From: Treponema sp.
GTDB taxonomy: Bacteria; Spirochaetota; Spirochaetia; Treponematales; Breznakiellaceae
Direction of reading: 5' to 3'
Length of the DNA stretch: 16,598 nucleotides
NCBI GenBank assembly: GCA_031264395.1
Contig: JAISEB010000176.1
Location: forward strand, 1 to 16,598
Below the pieces are notes generated by a model, which saw nothing but the letters and a program-made list of their open reading frames with translations, searched no databases and was not told the origin of the DNA. The number at the start of each line of letters is the position of its first letter. The stretch's first letter is position 1. Positions 13,997 through 16,598 of this stretch are shown here, piece by piece. A program made the position numbers and the translations under genes.

Positions 13997-14921
13997 GCCG
14001 CGCCGCGGCCGCCCGCGCGCCGGACGCGGTGTTCGCGCCGGACACGGCGTTCGCGGCGTTTTCCGCCGCCTCGACTACATTCAGAAGAAGCATGGCGACC
14101 GTCATGGGGCCTACCCCGCCGGGAACGGGGGTAATCCAGCCGGCCTTTTCCGCCACGGGGCCGTAATCCACGTCGCCCAGAAGACGGTAGCCCTTTTTCG
14201 AAGAAGAATCCGCCACGCGGTTCACCCCTACGTCTATTACGGCCGCGCCTTCCTTTACCATACCGGCGCTTATAAGGCCGGGCCGGCCCGCGGCGGCAAT
14301 AATAATATCCGCCTCCTTTGTGTAAAGACCGGGATTCCGGGTCCCCGTGTGGCAGATGGTGACCGTGGCGTTGACTTCCCGGCGTGAAAGAAGGGCCGCC
14401 AGGGGTTTCCCCACGATGTTGGATCGCCCCAGAATTACCGCGTGAGCCCCGTCCGTGGGAATACCCTCTTCGCGGAGCAGCACAAGCACCCCGTGGGGCG
14501 TACAGGGAAGAAAGCCCTTTCCGCCAAGAACCATGTTTCCCACAGATACCGGATGAAAACCGTCGACATCTTTTGCCGGGTCCATGGCGGAAATCACCGC
14601 CTTTTCACGTATATGGGAAGGAAGGGGAAGCTGAACCAGAATGCCGTGGACCGTTTCATCGGCGTTGAGGGCGTTAATCACGCCGAGAAGCTCGGCCTCC
14701 CCCACCCCGGCCGGCAGCCTGAATTCCCTGCCCTCCATTCCCGCCCCGGCAAGGGCCTTTTCCTTGGCGGCCACATAGGAGAGGCTCGCGGGATCTTCGC
14801 CCGCAAGCACCACCGCAAGGCAGGGCCGCACGCCCCGCGCCTCGAGCGCGGCCGCCCGCGTCCGGGCCTCTTCCCGCATTTTTGCGGCCACGGCCTTGCC
14901 GTCAATTATTTTCGCTGCCAT
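13989..14921 (-). CDS. folD: Bifunctional methylene-tetrahydrofolate dehydrogenase / cyclohydrolase
   Basis: FolD interconverts 5,10-methylene-, 5,10-methenyl- and 10-formyl-tetrahydrofolate with NADP in the cytoplasm. The 310-residue product shows all family signatures: SYVAAKEKA with Tyr49 and catalytic Lys53, VQLPLP (96-101), KDVDGFHP (117-124), PCTPHG (139-144), the Rossmann ILGRSNIVGKP (163-173) and PVPGGVGPMT (265-274). The last 25 residues form an Ala/Asn/Ser-rich tail beyond the usual end. The ATG at 14921 follows GGGGGAGG only three bases away, and the gene overlaps the thiN stop by 20 bases. Confidence 0.96.
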   Translation of the reverse strand: MAAKIIDGKAVAAKMREEARTRAAALEARGVRPCLAVVLAGEDPASLSYVAAKEKALAGAGMEGREFRLPAGVGEAELLGVINALNADETVHGILVQLPLPSHIREKAVISAMDPAKDVDGFHPVSVGNMVLGGKGFLPCTPHGVLVLLREEGIPTDGAHAVILGRSNIVGKPLAALLSRREVNATVTICHTGTRNPGLYTKEADIIIAAAGRPGLISAGMVKEGAAVIDVGVNRVADSSSKKGYRLLGDVDYGPVAEKAGWITPVPGGVGPMTVAMLLLNVVEAAENAANAVSGANTASGARAAAARHD

Positions 14922-15591
14922 AAACCTCCCCCAAGGGCAGTATTATCATGAATCTGCCCTGTTCTACCCGTACCGAAAACGCCTCTCCTGTGGCCTCGTT
15001 GCTTGCCCCGAAAAAGCCCCGGTTCCATTGTACATTGTCAAGGGGCCATTTGAGCCCCGTACTTGCCGCCTTCCAGGGACCGCTTCCCAGCGGGGCGGCC
15101 GCGATAATGGCCCCCGGCGCGAAGACGGGCGCGGCCTTTCCCGCGCCGGAGGGAACAAGATCCCCGGATGTCAGCGCGCCGGGCGCGTCAACAGCCCATA
15201 TGTCGTCACGGGCGGTAATCCAGCGCCGGGGGGCTTTTTCCCGCTCAAAAAGGGCCCGCAGGGCAAAAAGGTGATCGGTGCGCCCCCCTCCCCCGCCGGC
15301 TATCCACACTTCGTCGCAGCCTTTTTCCCAAAGAAGGAAAAGGCCCAGTTCCGTATCGGTGTAGTCCTTTTCATGGGGATAACGGAACACCCTGTCCGCC
15401 GGATACGCGGAAAGACGGGAAAGATCGTCAAGGGAATCCATATCCCCTACTATCCACCGGGGGCGGATACCGGCGGCCTCGGCGGCGGCAAGGCCCGAAT
15501 CGGCGGCGGCCACAAGTTCCGCCTCGGCGGCCAGACGCCGGGCAATGCCGGGGGAAGGCCCTTCGCCGCCTATAAAAACTATGCCCCGCAT
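14902..15591 (-). CDS. thiN: Thiamine diphosphokinase
   Basis: Thiamine diphosphokinase transfers pyrophosphate from ATP to thiamine to make thiamine diphosphate, the cofactor of enzymes such as pyruvate:ferredoxin oxidoreductase and transketolase. The 229-residue product has the family motifs: AADSG around Asp31, IVGDMDS (47-53), KDYTDTELG (75-83) and GGGGGRTDH (99-107). The start is placed at ATG 15591, behind AAAGGGGG, because the promoter lies inside the longer open frame that reaches 15672. It is the first gene of the seven-gene operon and overlaps folD by 20 bases. An enzyme of this kind suggests the cell takes up thiamine. Confidence 0.92.
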   Translation of the reverse strand: MRGIVFIGGEGPSPGIARRLAAEAELVAAADSGLAAAEAAGIRPRWIVGDMDSLDDLSRLSAYPADRVFRYPHEKDYTDTELGLFLLWEKGCDEVWIAGGGGGRTDHLFALRALFEREKAPRRWITARDDIWAVDAPGALTSGDLVPSGAGKAAPVFAPGAIIAAAPLGSGPWKAASTGLKWPLDNVQWNRGFFGASNEATGEAFSVRVEQGRFMIILPLGEVYGSENN

Positions 15592-15614
15592 GCGCCCCCT
15601 TTCAGGTTTTCCCG

Positions 15615-15643
15615 TTGTTCCCTCCGGCCCATTATAGTATAGT
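15615..15643 (+). promoter_or_regulatory. Promoter of the CCA-adding enzyme gene
   Basis: On the plus strand TTGTTC (15615-15620) and TATAGT (15638-15643) are spaced 17 bases. The start of transcription would be near 15650-15652, at the ATG itself. It interleaves with the divergent operon promoter; an alternative TATAGT lies 5 bases upstream. Confidence 0.55.
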
Positions 15644-15659
15644 GCCTCCTGATGGGCAA
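15631..15659 (-). promoter_or_regulatory. Promoter of the thiN-folD-folE2-miaB operon
   Basis: On the minus strand TTGCCC (15654-15659) and TATAAT (15631-15636) are separated by exactly 17 bases. Transcription would begin near 15624, giving a leader of about 33 bases before the thiN ATG, which includes its ribosome site. Confidence 0.7.
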
Positions 15660-16598
15660 TGTACGGGTTCACCCCCTGTTAAAGGAAATCGCGGCGCTGT
15701 TTTCAGGCCGCGGCAAACGGCTCTACCTCGTCGGCGGCGCGGTCCGGGATCTGTTCCGGGGACGGCCGGCCAGCGACTGGGATCTTGCCACCGACGCCCG
15801 GCCCGAAGAAGTCATGGCCATTTTCAGGAGCACACGGCCCCCGAGCCCTGTGATCCCCACGGGGATAAAGCACGGGACGGTCACGGTCCACTACCGGGGC
15901 AAAGGAGGCGGGGCGGCAGGAGGAACGGAGGCGGCCTATACGGGGCTTGAGATTACCACGTTCCGCACCGAATCCGGTTACCGTGACGGCCGCCGCCCGG
16001 AGAACGTCGCCTTTGCGTCTTCCATTGAGGAAGATCTTTCCCGCCGTGATTTTACGATGAACGCCGCCGCCGTCCGGCTTCCCGGCGGGGAAATCGTCGA
16101 TCCTTTTGGCGGAAGGGCCGACATACAAAAGCGGATCATCCGCTGTGTGGGAGACCCGGCGGAGCGCTTTGCCGAAGACGGACTGCGGCCTCTGCGGGCC
16201 GTCCGTTTTGCCGCGCAGCTTGGCTTCACCGTTGACAGGGCGACGCTGGACGCCGCGGGAGGCGCCCTTGGCGTTACCGCGAAGGTATCGGCGGAACGTG
16301 TCAGGGACGAACTTGACAAGATCCTCGCCTCGGGAACGGAAGCCGCCGGGGCGGAGGCATCAGGAACGGAAGCGGTCCGGCCATCGACAGCCTTCCGCCT
16401 TATGGAAGAGACGGGCCTCCTCCGCCTCATACTGCCGGAACTGGCGGCCTGCCGGGGGGTGGAACAGAAGGGATACCACCGTTTCGACGTGCTCGATCAC
16501 AGTCTTCTTGCCTGCGACTACGCGTCTAAAGAAGGCTGGCCCCGCGAAGTGATCCTTGCCGCCCTGCTTCACGATACCGGAAAACCGGCAACGGCGGC
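15652..16598 (+). CDS. cca: CCA tRNA nucleotidyltransferase / poly(A) polymerase, 5' part with HD domain
   Basis: The frame runs from ATG 15652 to the window edge, 315 complete codons, and continues beyond it. Class II nucleotidyltransferase motifs are clear: LVGGAVRDLFRGR (26-38), SDWDLATDA with the catalytic DxD, RRDFTMNAAAV, and EDGLRPLRAVRFAAQLGF. An HD domain follows (HRFDVLDHS, then LLHDTGKP at the window edge), as in CCA-adding enzymes and HD-containing relatives. These repair or add the CCA end of tRNA, or polyadenylate RNA; the motifs alone do not separate the two. Two low-complexity inserts are odd: a Gly/Ala-rich one after VTVHYRG, and SGTEAAGAEASGTEA before RPSTAFRLM. The ATG has no Shine-Dalgarno sequence and is preceded by CCTCCT. 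The gene is divergent from thiN. Confidence 0.88.
   Translation, partial: MGNVRVHPLLKEIAALFSGRGKRLYLVGGAVRDLFRGRPASDWDLATDARPEEVMAIFRSTRPPSPVIPTGIKHGTVTVHYRGKGGGAAGGTEAAYTGLEITTFRTESGYRDGRRPENVAFASSIEEDLSRRDFTMNAAAVRLPGGEIVDPFGGRADIQKRIIRCVGDPAERFAEDGLRPLRAVRFAAQLGFTVDRATLDAAGGALGVTAKVSAERVRDELDKILASGTEAAGAEASGTEAVRPSTAFRLMEETGLLRLILPELAACRGVEQKGYHRFDVLDHSLLACDYASKEGWPREVILAALLHDTGKPATA

Noticed and set aside
14896..15642. A 248-codon plus-strand frame opposite thiN
   Set aside because: The minus strand has all thiamine diphosphokinase motifs; the plus frame is low-complexity Gly/Pro/Arg text.
15644..15649. CCTCCT just upstream of the cca ATG as a regulatory anti-Shine-Dalgarno element
   Set aside because: It lies before the predicted transcription start and within the opposite promoter's spacer, so it would probably not be in the mRNA.
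15592..15672. An N-terminal extension of the thiamine diphosphokinase to ATG 15672
   Set aside because: The extension contains the predicted promoter, has no family similarity, and the ATG at 15591 has a proper ribosome site.

Overview
The window looks like chromosomal DNA of a GC-rich treponeme (Spirochaetota, Treponema and relatives). The strongest sign is a cytoplasmic filament protein gene (cfpA), which as far as I know is restricted to treponemes. It sits beside a pyruvate phosphate dikinase gene and a homologue of T. pallidum Tp0751 (pallilysin / vascular adhesin). From memory, the order ppdK - hypothetical - cfpA - ... - vWA protein - Tp0751 matches the tp0746-tp0751 neighbourhood of T. 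pallidum. Nothing here looks like a phage, plasmid or CRISPR locus.

Layout. 1-156: 3' end of a sugar-kinase gene (+). 157-680: no convincing gene; it holds a possible gene remnant and a roughly 230-bp element with degenerate inverted repeats and a small palindrome. 681-6778 (-): cfpA, then a gene for an unrecognised protein ending in an HPr-like domain, then ppdK, each with recognisable structures in the gaps. 6779-6929: AT-rich divergent promoter region. 6930-10042 (+): secreted vWA-like protein, nrnA (DHH phosphoesterase) and the Tp0751 homologue. 10101-15591 (-): a tightly packed seven-gene operon, transcribed thiN (thiamine diphosphokinase) - folD - folE2 - small membrane protein - miaB - LapA-like membrane protein - secreted SPOR protein; five of its six junctions overlap. 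15652-16598 (+): 5' part of a CCA tRNA nucleotidyltransferase / poly(A) polymerase gene, divergent from the operon and sharing an overlapping promoter region with it.

Most interesting points. (a) The PPDK keeps its phospho-histidine and PEP/pyruvate domains, but its ATP-grasp half appears to have lost the usual nucleotide-site residues. The adjacent gene encodes an HPr-fold domain that keeps counterparts of the active-site His and regulatory Ser but not the ARP signature. Together with the neighbouring filament gene this suggests, as a hypothesis only, a PEP-linked phospho-signalling module around the filament. (b) The Tp0751 homologue lacks the HEXXH motif credited with T. pallidum pallilysin activity and carries a large extra N-terminal region. 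(c) Two plus-strand genes have promoters placed so that their mRNAs would be leaderless or nearly so. Family comparisons were made from memory without alignment tools.
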